Assembly (NCBI GenBank): GCA_045545095.1
Contig: JAZQAG010000033.1
Coordinates: 1 to 64,000 of the forward strand
DNA from: Phocaeicola_A sp045545095
Lineage (GTDB): Bacteria; Bacteroidota; Bacteroidia; Bacteroidales; Bacteroidaceae
Direction: 5' to 3'
DNA: 64,000 nt
Of the stretch, positions 16,201-25,689 are shown one piece after another. The translations under genes were made by a program, and so were the position numbers. The notes under the pieces were generated by a model. The model did not search any database, was not told the DNA's origin, and saw only the letters and a list, made by a program, of their open reading frames with translations. How positions within the stretch are numbered: the first letter of the stretch is position 1; each line of letters opens with the position of its first letter.

Positions 16201-17895
16201 ATGCAAGACAATAAATTCGTCATTTATCAGGTTTTTACCCGACTTTTCGGAAACAACAATACACGTCTCACGCCCAATGGTGACAAGGCGACGAACGGAT
16301 GCGGACGTATGGCCGACTTCACCACCAAAGCATTGGAGGAGATAAAAGCCCTTGGAGCCACACACATCTGGTACACAGGCATCATCGAGCACGCCACACA
16401 AACTGACTATCGCCGCTATGGCATCCGCCCCGACCACCCCGCCGTGGTGAAAGGAAAGGCCGGTTCGCCTTATGCCATCAAGGACTATTACGACGTTGAC
16501 CCCGACCTTGCTACCTCTGTGCCCGAACGTGTGAAGGAGTTCGAAAACTTAGTGAAGCGCACCCATAAGGCAGGATTGAAGGTCATCATGGATTTTGTGC
16601 CCAACCATGTGGCGCGTCAATACGCCTCGGATGCCAAGCCCGAAGGTGTCATCGACCTCGGCGAGGAAGACAACAAGGATTGGGCCTTCTCTCCACAAAA
16701 CAATTTCTACTACATCCCCGGCACTAAGTTGGAGGGGCACATCGATCTCGCTAAAGATGCCGCCGGGCCTTACGTGGAGTTTCCCGCCAAGGCAACGGGC
16801 AACGACCGATTTGATGCCTGGCCCGATGTGAACGACTGGTACGAAACCGTAAAGTTGAACTACGGAGTGGATTACCAAGGCGGACGCACCTGGCATTTCG
16901 ACCCTATCCCCAATACCTGGGTGAAGATGCGCGACATCCTCCTCTATTGGGCCGCAAAGGGTATCGATGGCTTCCGTTGCGACATGGCCGAGATGGTGCC
17001 TTGTGCTTTCTGGGGATGGGTCATCCCGCAGGTGAAGGAGCAATATCCTGACCTCATCTTCATTGCTGAAGTGTATAATCCGAACGAATACCGCAACTAC
17101 ATTTGGGGTGGAAAGTTCGATTACCTCTACGATAAAGTGGGCCTCTACGACACCTTGAAGGCCGTTACCTGTCATGGTCAGTCAGCCGCCGCCATCACCG
17201 GATGTTGGCAAAGTCTCGAAGGCATTCAGACAAACATGCTTAACTTCCTCGAGAATCACGACGAGCAACGCATCGCTTCCGACTTCTTTGCCGGAAATGC
17301 CGAGAAAGCCCGTCCGGCCATGATTGTCAGCGCGTGCATGAACACCAATCCCGTCATGGTGTACTTCGGTCAGGAGTTTGGTGAGCGCGGCATGGACGAA
17401 GAAGGCTTCAGCGGACGCGACGGACGCACTACCATCTTCGACTATTGGACGGTAGATACCATCCGCCGTTGGCGTAACGGAGGAAAGTTTGATGGCAAAC
17501 TCCTCACCGACGAGGAAAAAGCCCTCCAAGCCTTCTACACCCGTGTGCTCAACCTCTGCACCTCAGAGAAAGCATTGGCTGAAGGCACTTTCTACGACCT
17601 CATGTATGCCAACTACGACAATCCGCGCTTCAACTCTCATCGCCAATACACCTTCCTCCGCAAGTCGAAGAAGGAACTTATCCTCGTGGTGGTGAACTTC
17701 GACGAAGCACCTGCCGAAGTGGGCATCAACATCCCCGCCCATGCCTTCGATTTCCTCGAGATACCCACGAAGGAAACCGTCAAAGCCACCGACCTCTTGA
17801 CGGGCAAACGGGAGGACATCGCCCTCTCTCCCACCCTACAAACCACCACACGCGTTGACGGATTCAGTGGCAAGGTGTTGAAGGTGAAATTGTAA
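16201..17895 (+). CDS. GH13 alpha-amylase-family hydrolase, cytoplasmic
   Basis: 564 residues without a signal peptide, so an intracellular enzyme. GH13 motifs are in order: DFVPNHV (region I), GFRCDMAEM with the nucleophile Asp near residue 261 (region II), FIAEVYNP with the acid/base Glu near 289 (region III), and FLENHDEQR with the transition-state Asp near 353 (region IV). A C-terminal beta-domain follows. It probably cleaves or rearranges imported or stored alpha-glucans; the precise specificity is not readable. A strong terminator follows at 17930. The long inverted repeat just upstream may affect its expression. Confidence 0.9.
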   Translation: MQDNKFVIYQVFTRLFGNNNTRLTPNGDKATNGCGRMADFTTKALEEIKALGATHIWYTGIIEHATQTDYRRYGIRPDHPAVVKGKAGSPYAIKDYYDVDPDLATSVPERVKEFENLVKRTHKAGLKVIMDFVPNHVARQYASDAKPEGVIDLGEEDNKDWAFSPQNNFYYIPGTKLEGHIDLAKDAAGPYVEFPAKATGNDRFDAWPDVNDWYETVKLNYGVDYQGGRTWHFDPIPNTWVKMRDILLYWAAKGIDGFRCDMAEMVPCAFWGWVIPQVKEQYPDLIFIAEVYNPNEYRNYIWGGKFDYLYDKVGLYDTLKAVTCHGQSAAAITGCWQSLEGIQTNMLNFLENHDEQRIASDFFAGNAEKARPAMIVSACMNTNPVMVYFGQEFGERGMDEEGFSGRDGRTTIFDYWTVDTIRRWRNGGKFDGKLLTDEEKALQAFYTRVLNLCTSEKALAEGTFYDLMYANYDNPRFNSHRQYTFLRKSKKELILVVVNFDEAPAEVGINIPAHAFDFLEIPTKETVKATDLLTGKREDIALSPTLQTTTRVDGFSGKVLKVKL

Positions 17896-17929
17896 TTGTT
17901 TCAGGTTCATAGTTTAAGATTCAAGGCAG

Positions 17930-17965
17930 AGGACCAAAAGAGATACGTCTTTTGGTCCTTTCTTT
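17930..17965 (+). terminator. Terminator after the GH13 gene
   Basis: A 12-bp perfect stem AGGACCAAAAGA / TCTTTTGGTCCT (17930-17941 with 17948-17959) with a 6-nt loop is followed by TTCTTT. Confidence 0.9.
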
Positions 17966-18218
17966 AATTTTATAGCCTTCTGATTATAGGAGGGTTAAGT
18001 GTAGTGAAACAAAGTTTAATACCTGCTCCAGTATCTGTTAAGAAGTACAGAGTATCTTTTGCAGTGTACTGAAATAGAATCATAATATAAAGGATTGCAT
18101 GAAGCAAATCCTTCAGGATTTTTGTATGATGTATAACATGATTATTTTATTTTTTTTTGTAAATCTTCAACACGACCTTATTTTTTTCATTAGCATACGA
18201 TATTCCATTTTATTTCCC
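17966..18218. other. Intergenic stretch with a doubtful 37-codon minus-strand frame
   Basis: A short frame runs from an ATG at 18083 down to a TAA at 17970 on the minus strand. Its translation looks protein-like (a LYFLTDTGAGIKLCF stretch), but no promoter or start signal goes with it. A weak hairpin AAGGATT...AATCCTT lies around 18090-18112. Nothing else is recognised. Confidence 0.25.
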
Positions 18219-18227
18219 TATATTTGC
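18219..18227 (+). promoter_or_regulatory. -7 element for the small lipoprotein gene
   Basis: TATATTTGC fits the -7 consensus; no clear -33. The start codon is 75 nt downstream. Confidence 0.5.
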
Positions 18228-18302
18228 ACCGATAATCGAGTATTATTGCATTGATTTTAATAAAACCGATGTAGTGATGGTATATAACAGCTGAAGAATT
18301 TT

Positions 18303-18746
18303 ATGAAAAAAATATTGTTTTTTGCTTTGCTCTTATTGTTTTCAATATCTTCATGCTCAAATGGTTATAAAGAGAAACAAGATTCAACAACTTCAGAAAA
18401 AAGTGAAGAAGTAAACAAGGCTAAAGAATCTTTGAAATTTGAAGCTGAGATTTCCAATAAAATCCTTGCCGGTAAACAAATAGATGTAATGACCCGTGCG
18501 GATTCTGTTTTTTTTGATGGAAAGAATTTGGTTTATATATACGAAATTGATGAGAATTACGCAACTATAGAGCAATTGCAGAAATACCAAAAGGAAACGA
18601 TGGAAAAATCGATTAGAAGCGCTTTAGAAAATACTCCTCAAGTTGCAGGTGTAAAAGAAAATTTGATGAAAATAGACGGTAAAGTTATATATAATTACGT
18701 TGGAAGTTCATCTAAAGAAGTTCTTACAATAACAATCGGATTTTGA
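18303..18746 (+). CDS. Small lipoprotein of unknown function
   Basis: 147 residues. A lipoprotein signal ends in SISSC near residue 18. A Lys/Glu/Ser-rich linker follows (about 22-45) and then a compact domain with alternating charged residues, several Tyr (LVYIYEIDENYA) and a final beta-strand-like VLTITIGF. No motif is recognised. The gene is AT-rich against the neighbouring amylase and sits between a terminator and the porD promoter, so it is probably monocistronic. Confidence 0.7.
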   Translation: MKKILFFALLLLFSISSCSNGYKEKQDSTTSEKSEEVNKAKESLKFEAEISNKILAGKQIDVMTRADSVFFDGKNLVYIYEIDENYATIEQLQKYQKETMEKSIRSALENTPQVAGVKENLMKIDGKVIYNYVGSSSKEVLTITIGF

Positions 18747-18783
18747 TATTTTTTCTTCATTTTTTATTTAGAAAGTAATTCCA

Positions 18784-18816
18784 TTTGGCAAGAATGGAAG
18801 AAAACGTTATCTTTGC
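18784..18816 (+). promoter_or_regulatory. Promoter of the porD-recN-rlmB operon
   Basis: -33 TTTG at 18784-18787, 20 nt spacer, -7 TATCTTTGC at 18808-18816. Predicted transcription start is near 18823. Confidence 0.85.
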
Positions 18817-18867
18817 CGCAATAATTATATAATGTACACGTATATACATTTGTATAGAGGAAAAAAG

Positions 18868-19770
18868 ATGAAACATCGCATAACCATATGGCTATTTATT
18901 TTATTTGCAACAACTTTTGCTTACGCTCAGGAGTTGGATTGCAAGGTCGTGATAAATAGCCAAAAGATTCAGGGCACCAATGCACAGGTTTTCAAAACGT
19001 TGGAGACAGCACTTACGGAATTTCTGAATGACCGCAAGTGGACAAACCAACAATATGCACAGAACGAACGGATAACCTGCTCTTTCAATATCACTGTCAA
19101 TGAGTATAGCGACGATGGCAGTTTCAAGTGTGACTTGATGGTACAGAGTAGCCGCCCTATTTTCAACTCCACGTATAGCAGCACGGTATTCAACTTTAAG
19201 GATACAGAATTTGCTTTCACCTATCAGGAATATGACCAATTGGAGTTTCAGGAGGAGATGTTGGACAACAATCTGACGGCCGTCATGGCATATTATGCCC
19301 TCCTGTTAATAGGCTTGGATATGGACACTTATGCTCCACAAGGTGGTACAGAGATTTTACAACGGGTCAGCAGTATTGTCAATAACGCTGAGATGCTGAA
19401 TGCTACGGGATGGAAGGCTTTTGATAGCGACCGTAACCGTCATGCCATCATCAACGATTATATGGATGGAAGTATGGCACCGTTGCGTGAATTGATGTAT
19501 GAATATTACCGCAAAGGTTTGGATGAAATGGCCACCAATGCCGAACGTGGACGGACAAACATCACTACGGCATTGGGAAAACTGAAGCAGGCAAAGGAGA
19601 ACAAGCCCCTTTCTGCTCTTCCCGTCATCTGGACAGACATCAAAAAGGATGAATTGGTGAATATCTATTCCAAAGGTTCACAAAAGGAGAAAGAAGACAT
19701 CTCTGCCATGATGAGCGATATCAATCCTTCGCAATCCACCAGTTGGAACAAAATCAAGAACAGCAAGTGA
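18868..19770 (+). CDS. DUF4835 / PorD-like envelope protein
   Basis: About 300 residues from the ATG at 18868, chosen because it gives a clean signal peptide (MKHRITIWLFILFATTFAYA); an in-frame ATG at 18832 adds 12 unlikely residues very close to the transcription start. The mature protein begins ELDCKVVINSQKIQGT, matching the DUF4835 family, called PorD where it takes part in type IX secretion. No other type IX secretion genes are in the window, so a role in secretion here is uncertain. It is first in an operon with recN, rlmB and a TPR protein. Confidence 0.8.
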   Translation: MKHRITIWLFILFATTFAYAQELDCKVVINSQKIQGTNAQVFKTLETALTEFLNDRKWTNQQYAQNERITCSFNITVNEYSDDGSFKCDLMVQSSRPIFNSTYSSTVFNFKDTEFAFTYQEYDQLEFQEEMLDNNLTAVMAYYALLLIGLDMDTYAPQGGTEILQRVSSIVNNAEMLNATGWKAFDSDRNRHAIINDYMDGSMAPLRELMYEYYRKGLDEMATNAERGRTNITTALGKLKQAKENKPLSALPVIWTDIKKDELVNIYSKGSQKEKEDISAMMSDINPSQSTSWNKIKNSK

Positions 19771-19863
19771 GAAACATGCTGATACTGAATATGGCTTTAT
19801 GGCATACTGGAAGCTGGTCATAAAAGAAAAAACAAACGTATAATATACAACCACAAATTTAAA

Positions 19864-21534
19864 TTGCTGACCTCTCTACACATACAGAACTATGCACTCA
19901 TTGACCGTCTTGATATAGATTTCGAGGCGGGCTTTTCCGTAATAACAGGTGAAACGGGTGCAGGTAAATCCATCATACTTGGTGCCATAGGTCTATTATT
20001 GGGGCAACGTGCGGATTCAAAAAGTATCAAATCCGGTGCCTCCAAATGTGTCATTGAAGCACATTTTGACCTCTCGGCATATGATATGAAAGGATACTTT
20101 GAAGCGAATGACCTGGAGTATGCTGACGATGGTGAATGTATCATGCGACGCGAACTCACTTCTGCAGGGAAAAGCCGCTCATTCATCAACGATGTACCTG
20201 CCCCACTCTCTCAGATGAAAGAGCTGGGTGAGCAACTCATTGATGTGCATAGCCAACATCAAAACCTATTGTTGGGTAAGGAAAACTTCCAACTGAATGT
20301 GGTGGATATCATTGCAGGCGACCCGCAAGCTCTTGATACATACAAAGATTCTTATGAGAAATGGAAATCTTTGACCGCCCAACTTATACACCTGCAGGAA
20401 GAGGCAGAAAAAAGTCGTTCGGATGAGGATTATCTCTCTTTTCAATTGTCCCAACTGGATCAGTTATCCATTCGGGAAGGTGAACAGGAAGAATTGGAGA
20501 TTGAAGCTGACAAGCTGAATCATGCCGAAGAGATAAAGAACGGACTATTTGCCGCCAATCAATCCCTTGCTCCTGACGATGGTATCGGGGTACTCAGTGC
20601 TTTGAAAGATGTCCAACGCAACCTGCACGATATCATGCGTGTCTATCCAACGGCAGAATCACTCTATGAACGGGTGGAAAGTTGCCTTATCGAACTGAAG
20701 GACATCAGTAATGAGTTGGACAATTCACTTGATGAAGTGGAGTTCAATCCCCAACGTTTGGAGCAAGTGAATGACCGGTTGAACCAGTTATATACCCTTG
20801 AGCAGAAACACCATGTGCAGAATGACGAAGATTTGTTGGCCTTGGCTGAAGAATTTCGGGAACGTTTGAATGCCATCACTTCATACGATGAACGCATTGC
20901 GGAACTTTCCCATGAAATAGAAAATATCTACAAGCAATTGATTGGACAAGCCGCAGTATTAACCGGTTTGCGCAAACAAGCTGCAGAGCGCATAGAGCAA
21001 CGTCTTGTAGATCACCTCATCCCGTTGGGTATGCCGAGTGTACAATTCAAGATCGAATTCAGTGCCAGAAAAGAACCTGGCGATAAGGGTATGGATAGCG
21101 TGACATTTCTCTTCTCGGCAAACAAAAACGGACAACTTCAGGATATTGCTCATGTAGCTTCAGGAGGTGAAATAGCCCGAGTGATGTTGGCACTGAAGGC
21201 ATTGATAACAGGTGCGGTCAAGTTGCCGACCATCATCTTTGACGAAATAGACACGGGCGTATCCGGAAAAATTGCTGAGCGTATGGCCCTCATCATGCAC
21301 GAGATGGGACAAACGAATCGTCAGGTAATCAGCATCACCCATCTGCCCCAAATTGCCGCACGGGGTGCAGCTCACTATCGCGTCTATAAGGAAGAGTCAG
21401 ATATGGGAACGACCTCTCATCTAACCCGTCTGAGCGAAGATGAACGCATTATTGAGGTTGCAAACATGCTCAGCGGTGAAAGTCTGACCGAGGCTGCCAT
21501 CGAAAATGCCAAAGAATTATTAGGGAAAAAGTGA
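19864..21534 (+). CDS. recN: DNA repair protein RecN
   Basis: 556 residues, normal RecN length. It is an SMC-like ATPase that acts in double-strand break repair. Walker A GETGAGKS is near residue 35. A long central coiled-coil rich in Glu, Gln and Leu spans roughly 150-370. The signature VASGGEIARVML and the Walker B region TIIFDEIDTGVSG occur near residues 435 and 460. The start is a TTG: it gives the expected N-terminus (LTSLHIQNYALI), and no in-frame ATG precedes the Walker A motif in that position. It lies 93 bases after porD and 34 before rlmB. Confidence 0.95.
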   Translation: MLTSLHIQNYALIDRLDIDFEAGFSVITGETGAGKSIILGAIGLLLGQRADSKSIKSGASKCVIEAHFDLSAYDMKGYFEANDLEYADDGECIMRRELTSAGKSRSFINDVPAPLSQMKELGEQLIDVHSQHQNLLLGKENFQLNVVDIIAGDPQALDTYKDSYEKWKSLTAQLIHLQEEAEKSRSDEDYLSFQLSQLDQLSIREGEQEELEIEADKLNHAEEIKNGLFAANQSLAPDDGIGVLSALKDVQRNLHDIMRVYPTAESLYERVESCLIELKDISNELDNSLDEVEFNPQRLEQVNDRLNQLYTLEQKHHVQNDEDLLALAEEFRERLNAITSYDERIAELSHEIENIYKQLIGQAAVLTGLRKQAAERIEQRLVDHLIPLGMPSVQFKIEFSARKEPGDKGMDSVTFLFSANKNGQLQDIAHVASGGEIARVMLALKALITGAVKLPTIIFDEIDTGVSGKIAERMALIMHEMGQTNRQVISITHLPQIAARGAAHYRVYKEESDMGTTSHLTRLSEDERIIEVANMLSGESLTEAAIENAKELLGKK

Positions 21535-21568
21535 TTACAGATTGACAGAACAATAAAGATTCAACATA

Positions 21569-22321
21569 ATGAATGAACAAACAGAAATGATATTCGGCGT
21601 ACGTGCCGTCATAGAGGCTATCGAAGCCGGAAAGGAAATAGACAAGGTTCTGATAAAAAGAGATATACAGAGTGAACTCTCACGTGAATTGTTTGCCGTA
21701 CTGAAGGGTACACTGATTCCAGTACAACGTGTTCCGGTAGAGCGATTGAACCGTATTACCAGAAAAAACCATCAAGGTGTAGTGGCCTATATATCCAGCA
21801 TCACTTACCAACGTACAGAAGACTTGGTTCCTACCCTTTTCGAGGAAGGTAAAAATCCGGTATTCCTGATGTTGGATGGTGTGACAGATGTTCGGAATTT
21901 TGGAGCCATAGCCCGCACCTGTGAATGTGCCGGTGTGGATGCCATCATTATCCCCACGAACAATAGTGCCAAGGTGAATGCTGATGCCATCAAAACATCG
22001 GCCGGTGCACTTCATACATTACCCGTGTGTAGAGAAAAGAGTCTGACCTCAACCATCCATTATCTGAAGCAATGCGGATTCAAAGTGGTAGCCGCTACCG
22101 AAAAAGGTGATTACAACTATACCCGCGGACAATATACTGATCCTGTCTGTATTATCATGGGCGCCGAAGATAAAGGTGTAAGCTACGAACATTTGGCGTT
22201 GTGTGATGAATGGATAAAGATTCCTATGAAAGGTCGCATAGAATCACTGAATGTCAGTGTGGCAGCAGGTATTCTTATTTATGAAGTGTACCGTCAGAGA
22301 GGATTTGGCGATAATGAATAA
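21569..22321 (+). CDS. rlmB: 23S rRNA (guanosine-2'-O-)-methyltransferase RlmB-like
   Basis: 250 residues. SPOUT-class enzyme expected to methylate the ribose of a conserved G in 23S rRNA. The N-terminal L30-like substrate-binding domain (FGVRAVIEAIEAGKEIDKV) is followed by the knot motifs DGVTDVRNFGAIART (about 110), IIMGAEDKGVS (about 195) and IESLNVSVAAGI (about 223). It shares the SpoU fold with the gene at 3013-3774, but here the N-terminal domain is of the RlmB type. It is tightly packed between recN and the next gene. Confidence 0.9.
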   Translation: MNEQTEMIFGVRAVIEAIEAGKEIDKVLIKRDIQSELSRELFAVLKGTLIPVQRVPVERLNRITRKNHQGVVAYISSITYQRTEDLVPTLFEEGKNPVFLMLDGVTDVRNFGAIARTCECAGVDAIIIPTNNSAKVNADAIKTSAGALHTLPVCREKSLTSTIHYLKQCGFKVVAATEKGDYNYTRGQYTDPVCIIMGAEDKGVSYEHLALCDEWIKIPMKGRIESLNVSVAAGILIYEVYRQRGFGDNE

Positions 22322-22330
22322 TATGGATAA

Positions 22331-24052
22331 ATGATTGGATTTATGCGACGAATAACAATACTGTTCTTCTTTTTTCTTACAGCATTAGGAGCATTTTCCC
22401 AAGCAGCTCCCAAATGGGCAAAGAAAGCACGCAACGCTGTGTTTTCCATAGTGACATACGATAAAGAGGATAAGATTCTCAGTACAGGTAATGGTTTTTT
22501 CATCAGCGAAAGTGGTGATGCTGTCGCCGACTATTCATTATTCCGTGGTGCCGAAAGAGCTGTAGTCATTACCACTGAAGGCAAACAACTTCCTGTCACC
22601 CATATATTGGGTGCCAATGAAATATATGACATCATCAAATTCCGCATCGATGCAGGAAAAGAGAAGATTCACCCTTTATCCATTGATACAACAGGAGTGA
22701 AGGTTGGTGATAAGATCTGGCTTCTCCCCTATTCAACGCAGAAGAATACGGATTTTCATAGTGGCAAAGTTGCAGAGGTTGTCACCGCAGCCGAAAAATA
22801 CCGATATTATACAGTCGAGTTACCGGCTAATGAAAAGATGACCAGTTGTCCGATAACCAATGACGCAGGTGACGTAGTGGCCATGATGCAACGTCCATTC
22901 AGCAATAACGGAACGACATCTGTTTACGCTATTGATGCCAATTTTCCTGCAACATTGTCCATCGGTGCACTTACAGCAAACAGCATTGCTTTACGGAATA
23001 TCGGAATAAAGAAGGCTTTACCCCCAACGGAGGAAGAGGCTCTTGTTTTCTTGTATATGAGAAGTTCGGGGAATAATCCGGAGGAATATCTGGCATTGCT
23101 CAATGATTTTATTGATACCTATCCGGCCAATGCCGAAGGGTATCAACGTAGAGCCACTCTATATGCAGAACATTACAGAGACTCTGCCCACTTTGATATG
23201 GCTGAAAAGGATATGGAAAAAGCCTTGTCGCTGAGCACTAATGTCGGAGATGTCTATTATGCCATGTCACGTATGGTTTATGTCAATGCATTAGCAGAAA
23301 ATCCTGTTTCTTATAAGGATTGGGGATTGGCAAAAGCCATAGGGTATATTGATCAGGCAATCACCCATGATTCACTTCCTTTGTATTATCAGACAAAAGG
23401 TGATTTGTGTTATGCTTTACGCGAATATAAAGCGGCTTATGAATCATACCAAGAAGTGAATCGCAGCAATATGGCCACTGCTTCCACTTGGTATGCAGCA
23501 GCCCTATCTTTGGAGCAATTCGGAGACTCTACTGAAATAGAAACTGTATTAGGCTTGATAGATAGTGCCATCAATTGCTATGCCAAGCCATATCCCCAGG
23601 AAGTTGCTCCCTATATTTGGAAACGTGCAGAAATCTTGATGGCATTGGGACTTCCACGTGAAGCGGTTATGGCTTATAATGAGTTCCATTCTTTGATGCT
23701 TGGAAAGGTTAGTGCCCTTTTCTATTATCAGCGCGAACAGGCCGCTTTAGCCGGCCGAATGAACCAATTGGCCATGGATGACATGATACGTGCTACCGAG
23801 TTGGAACCAAAGAATGCTGATTATCAGGCAGAACTTGCTTCGTTGTGCGCACGCTTCAACCAGTTGGACAATGCTATAGCCGCATGTCAAAAAGCTATTG
23901 AGTTAGAGCCTGACTACATAGACTGTTACCGTATAATGGGTGTATGCTATGCACAAAAAGGTATGAAAGAAAAAGCTTTGGAAGCATTGAATAAGGCCAA
24001 AGAAATGGGCGATGCACATGCAGATTCGTTAATCAAGAAATATGCCAAATGA
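22331..24052 (+). CDS. Trypsin-fold (probably inactive) protein with TPR repeats
   Basis: 573 residues with an N-terminal signal peptide ending near FSQ; an ATG at 22343 would give a shorter, equally good signal. Residues about 30-215 have the layout of a trypsin/HtrA-like domain (STGNGFFISESGDAVADYS), but the usual His position is not conserved (ADYSLF where TNxHV is expected). The GNSGGP serine loop is replaced by MTSCPITNDAGD. Peptidase activity is therefore doubtful. The rest (about 235-570) consists of TPR-like helical pairs, with clear units near residues 490-565 (NAIAACQKAIELEPDY). It starts 9 bases after rlmB. It may be a periplasmic scaffold. Confidence 0.8.
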   Translation: MIGFMRRITILFFFFLTALGAFSQAAPKWAKKARNAVFSIVTYDKEDKILSTGNGFFISESGDAVADYSLFRGAERAVVITTEGKQLPVTHILGANEIYDIIKFRIDAGKEKIHPLSIDTTGVKVGDKIWLLPYSTQKNTDFHSGKVAEVVTAAEKYRYYTVELPANEKMTSCPITNDAGDVVAMMQRPFSNNGTTSVYAIDANFPATLSIGALTANSIALRNIGIKKALPPTEEEALVFLYMRSSGNNPEEYLALLNDFIDTYPANAEGYQRRATLYAEHYRDSAHFDMAEKDMEKALSLSTNVGDVYYAMSRMVYVNALAENPVSYKDWGLAKAIGYIDQAITHDSLPLYYQTKGDLCYALREYKAAYESYQEVNRSNMATASTWYAAALSLEQFGDSTEIETVLGLIDSAINCYAKPYPQEVAPYIWKRAEILMALGLPREAVMAYNEFHSLMLGKVSALFYYQREQAALAGRMNQLAMDDMIRATELEPKNADYQAELASLCARFNQLDNAIAACQKAIELEPDYIDCYRIMGVCYAQKGMKEKALEALNKAKEMGDAHADSLIKKYAK

Positions 24053-24081
24053 TATTCATAGCGATAGTATAATATAATACC

Positions 24082-24125
24082 TACAAAGCGCGGTGGCTAT
24101 AGAAATATGACCACCGCGCTTTGTA
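24082..24125. terminator. Bidirectional terminator between convergent genes
   Basis: A 15-bp perfect stem (24082-24096 with 24111-24125, core ACAAAGCGCGGTGG) with a 14-nt loop sits between the TPR gene (+) and the CPBP gene (-). Confidence 0.85.
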
Positions 24126-24159
24126 TATATACGTAAATCTGATTCTTATAATCCTTTGC

Positions 24160-24783
24160 TCAAATGGGGAACCATACGAAGACGGCTGCATCCCATAATG
24201 CATGAGACAAGATAATGGCAGGAAGCCGTCGCGGCATAAACCGATAAAGTCCACCCCATACGATACCACAGACAAGTGAAGACATAATAAGCATAAAATT
24301 GAATGAGGCTATATGTACCAATGTGTAACACAATGTTGTAAGGATGAAGCCCTTATCCGGATTGTAAAATGCAGTTAACTGTCGTTGGACATACCCCCGC
24401 CAAAATATCTCCTCGGCAGGACCTATAAGAAAGAGTAGTAACATAGAAAGTAGCAAAGGGGACTCCCCCTCTTTCATACCATAAATGAGATTCACTTGTG
24501 GACGTGCAAAACTGAAAAGCCAATTGCTCACTTCATTCCCGATCCAAAATATGCCCCATAAAACGATAGCTATAGAAATTCCAAGCAACAAGTTCTTGTA
24601 ATCCCATTTTTGTCCTATCCACCACTTAGAACCACACCAGGTTGACAAGACGGTTAATGTAAAGGCTGATATTGACATCATCAACCAAAAATTAACCATC
24701 GTAGAAGTCCATGGCGAAAACATGAAAGTCCATAGTGCGAAAGCTAATAGTATGAGCTGAATCACTTTTTTCATCATATCCAT
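24160..24783 (-). CDS. CPBP-family intramembrane glutamic endopeptidase
   Basis: 207 residues, mostly hydrophobic with about six membrane spans. The family's motifs are present: GPAEEIFWRG (the Glu-Glu-x3-Arg motif, about residue 125), a YTLVH motif (about 155) and SHALWDA (the His-x3-Asp motif, about 195). Homologues are Rce1-like proteases that cleave membrane proteins or peptides; some take part in bacteriocin immunity. The start overlaps the end of menA by 10 bases, so the two are translationally coupled. The substrate is unknown. Confidence 0.85.
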   Translation of the reverse strand: MDMMKKVIQLILLAFALWTFMFSPWTSTMVNFWLMMSISAFTLTVLSTWCGSKWWIGQKWDYKNLLLGISIAIVLWGIFWIGNEVSNWLFSFARPQVNLIYGMKEGESPLLLSMLLLFLIGPAEEIFWRGYVQRQLTAFYNPDKGFILTTLCYTLVHIASFNFMLIMSSLVCGIVWGGLYRFMPRRLPAIILSHALWDAAVFVWFPI

Positions 24784-25673
24784 GCTGCTATTACAAATGA
24801 AATACTCAACAAGACACTGAAAAGTAACTGCAATTGAGCCGTCTGTTGATCCAATGTTGAAATAGATGAAGTATTATCTACGTCACAAGAGATCATTTCC
24901 CGGACATTGCGGAGAGCCATCGGCAATGATAGATATACTAAAAATGACCACACAGGAAACAAGTTCCATAAGATACATCCAAGAGTCATAACAAAAGGGA
25001 AAAGCAAATAGAAGCCATGCATCATTTGTGCTTTCCGATGCCCGACTTTCATTGCTAAAGTTGTGATATTTGCATGAGCATCAGAATGAACATCTCGAGT
25101 ATTGTTACTATGAAGGATAGCTACCGTTATACATCCTACCGGAATCATCAATGTCCATACAGACATATCTATAGAACCAATAGCAACATAAGAAGTTCCC
25201 CAACATGGCAACCATGCATAGGATATGGCTATGACAAGATCACCCAAAGCCCTATATTTCATATAAGGATATAATGCTACACAAAGTAGACCACCCAAGC
25301 CAAACCAAAATAGCTCCCATCCAGTAAGAAACATTAATGTCACCCCAGCTACGACAGCTATAATCAGGAGCATCAATGAGAGGTTACGTATTTCTTTCGG
25401 GCTGAATTGTCCGGTTGTCATCGTAGTTGCACCACAAGTATCAGGAGTGTCAACTCCTTTAATGAAGTCTTGATAATCACTCCACGTATTTCCTGCAGCA
25501 TGAAACAGTACCACATTGATCAAAGCCCACACCCCTGTGAACCAGTTTATCTCATTATCCCCTGTCCAATATAGATACATCAATGTAACCAACACAGGCA
25601 TTGCACTGGCAGGAAAACTCCACGGCCTCGTAGCTATTATCCACTCTTTGATTGAATGCTTTCTTTTACTCAT
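24774..25673 (-). CDS. menA: 1,4-dihydroxy-2-naphthoate prenyltransferase (UbiA family)
   Basis: 299 residues with eight or so membrane helices. It attaches the polyprenyl tail to dihydroxynaphthoate, making demethylmenaquinone in the inner membrane. The first Asp-rich metal/diphosphate motif is NTWSDYQDFIKGVDTPD (about 62-80) and the second NNTRDVHSDAHA (about 190). The opening WIIATRPWSFPASAMPV is typical of MenA. It follows tilS by 16 bases and overlaps the next gene. No other men genes are in the window. Another UbiA-family specificity cannot be excluded, but MenA fits best. Confidence 0.88.
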   Translation of the reverse strand: MSKRKHSIKEWIIATRPWSFPASAMPVLVTLMYLYWTGDNEINWFTGVWALINVVLFHAAGNTWSDYQDFIKGVDTPDTCGATTMTTGQFSPKEIRNLSLMLLIIAVVAGVTLMFLTGWELFWFGLGGLLCVALYPYMKYRALGDLVIAISYAWLPCWGTSYVAIGSIDMSVWTLMIPVGCITVAILHSNNTRDVHSDAHANITTLAMKVGHRKAQMMHGFYLLFPFVMTLGCILWNLFPVWSFLVYLSLPMALRNVREMISCDVDNTSSISTLDQQTAQLQLLFSVLLSISFVIAAWI

Positions 25674-25689
25674 ATTTCATTTATTCTGA

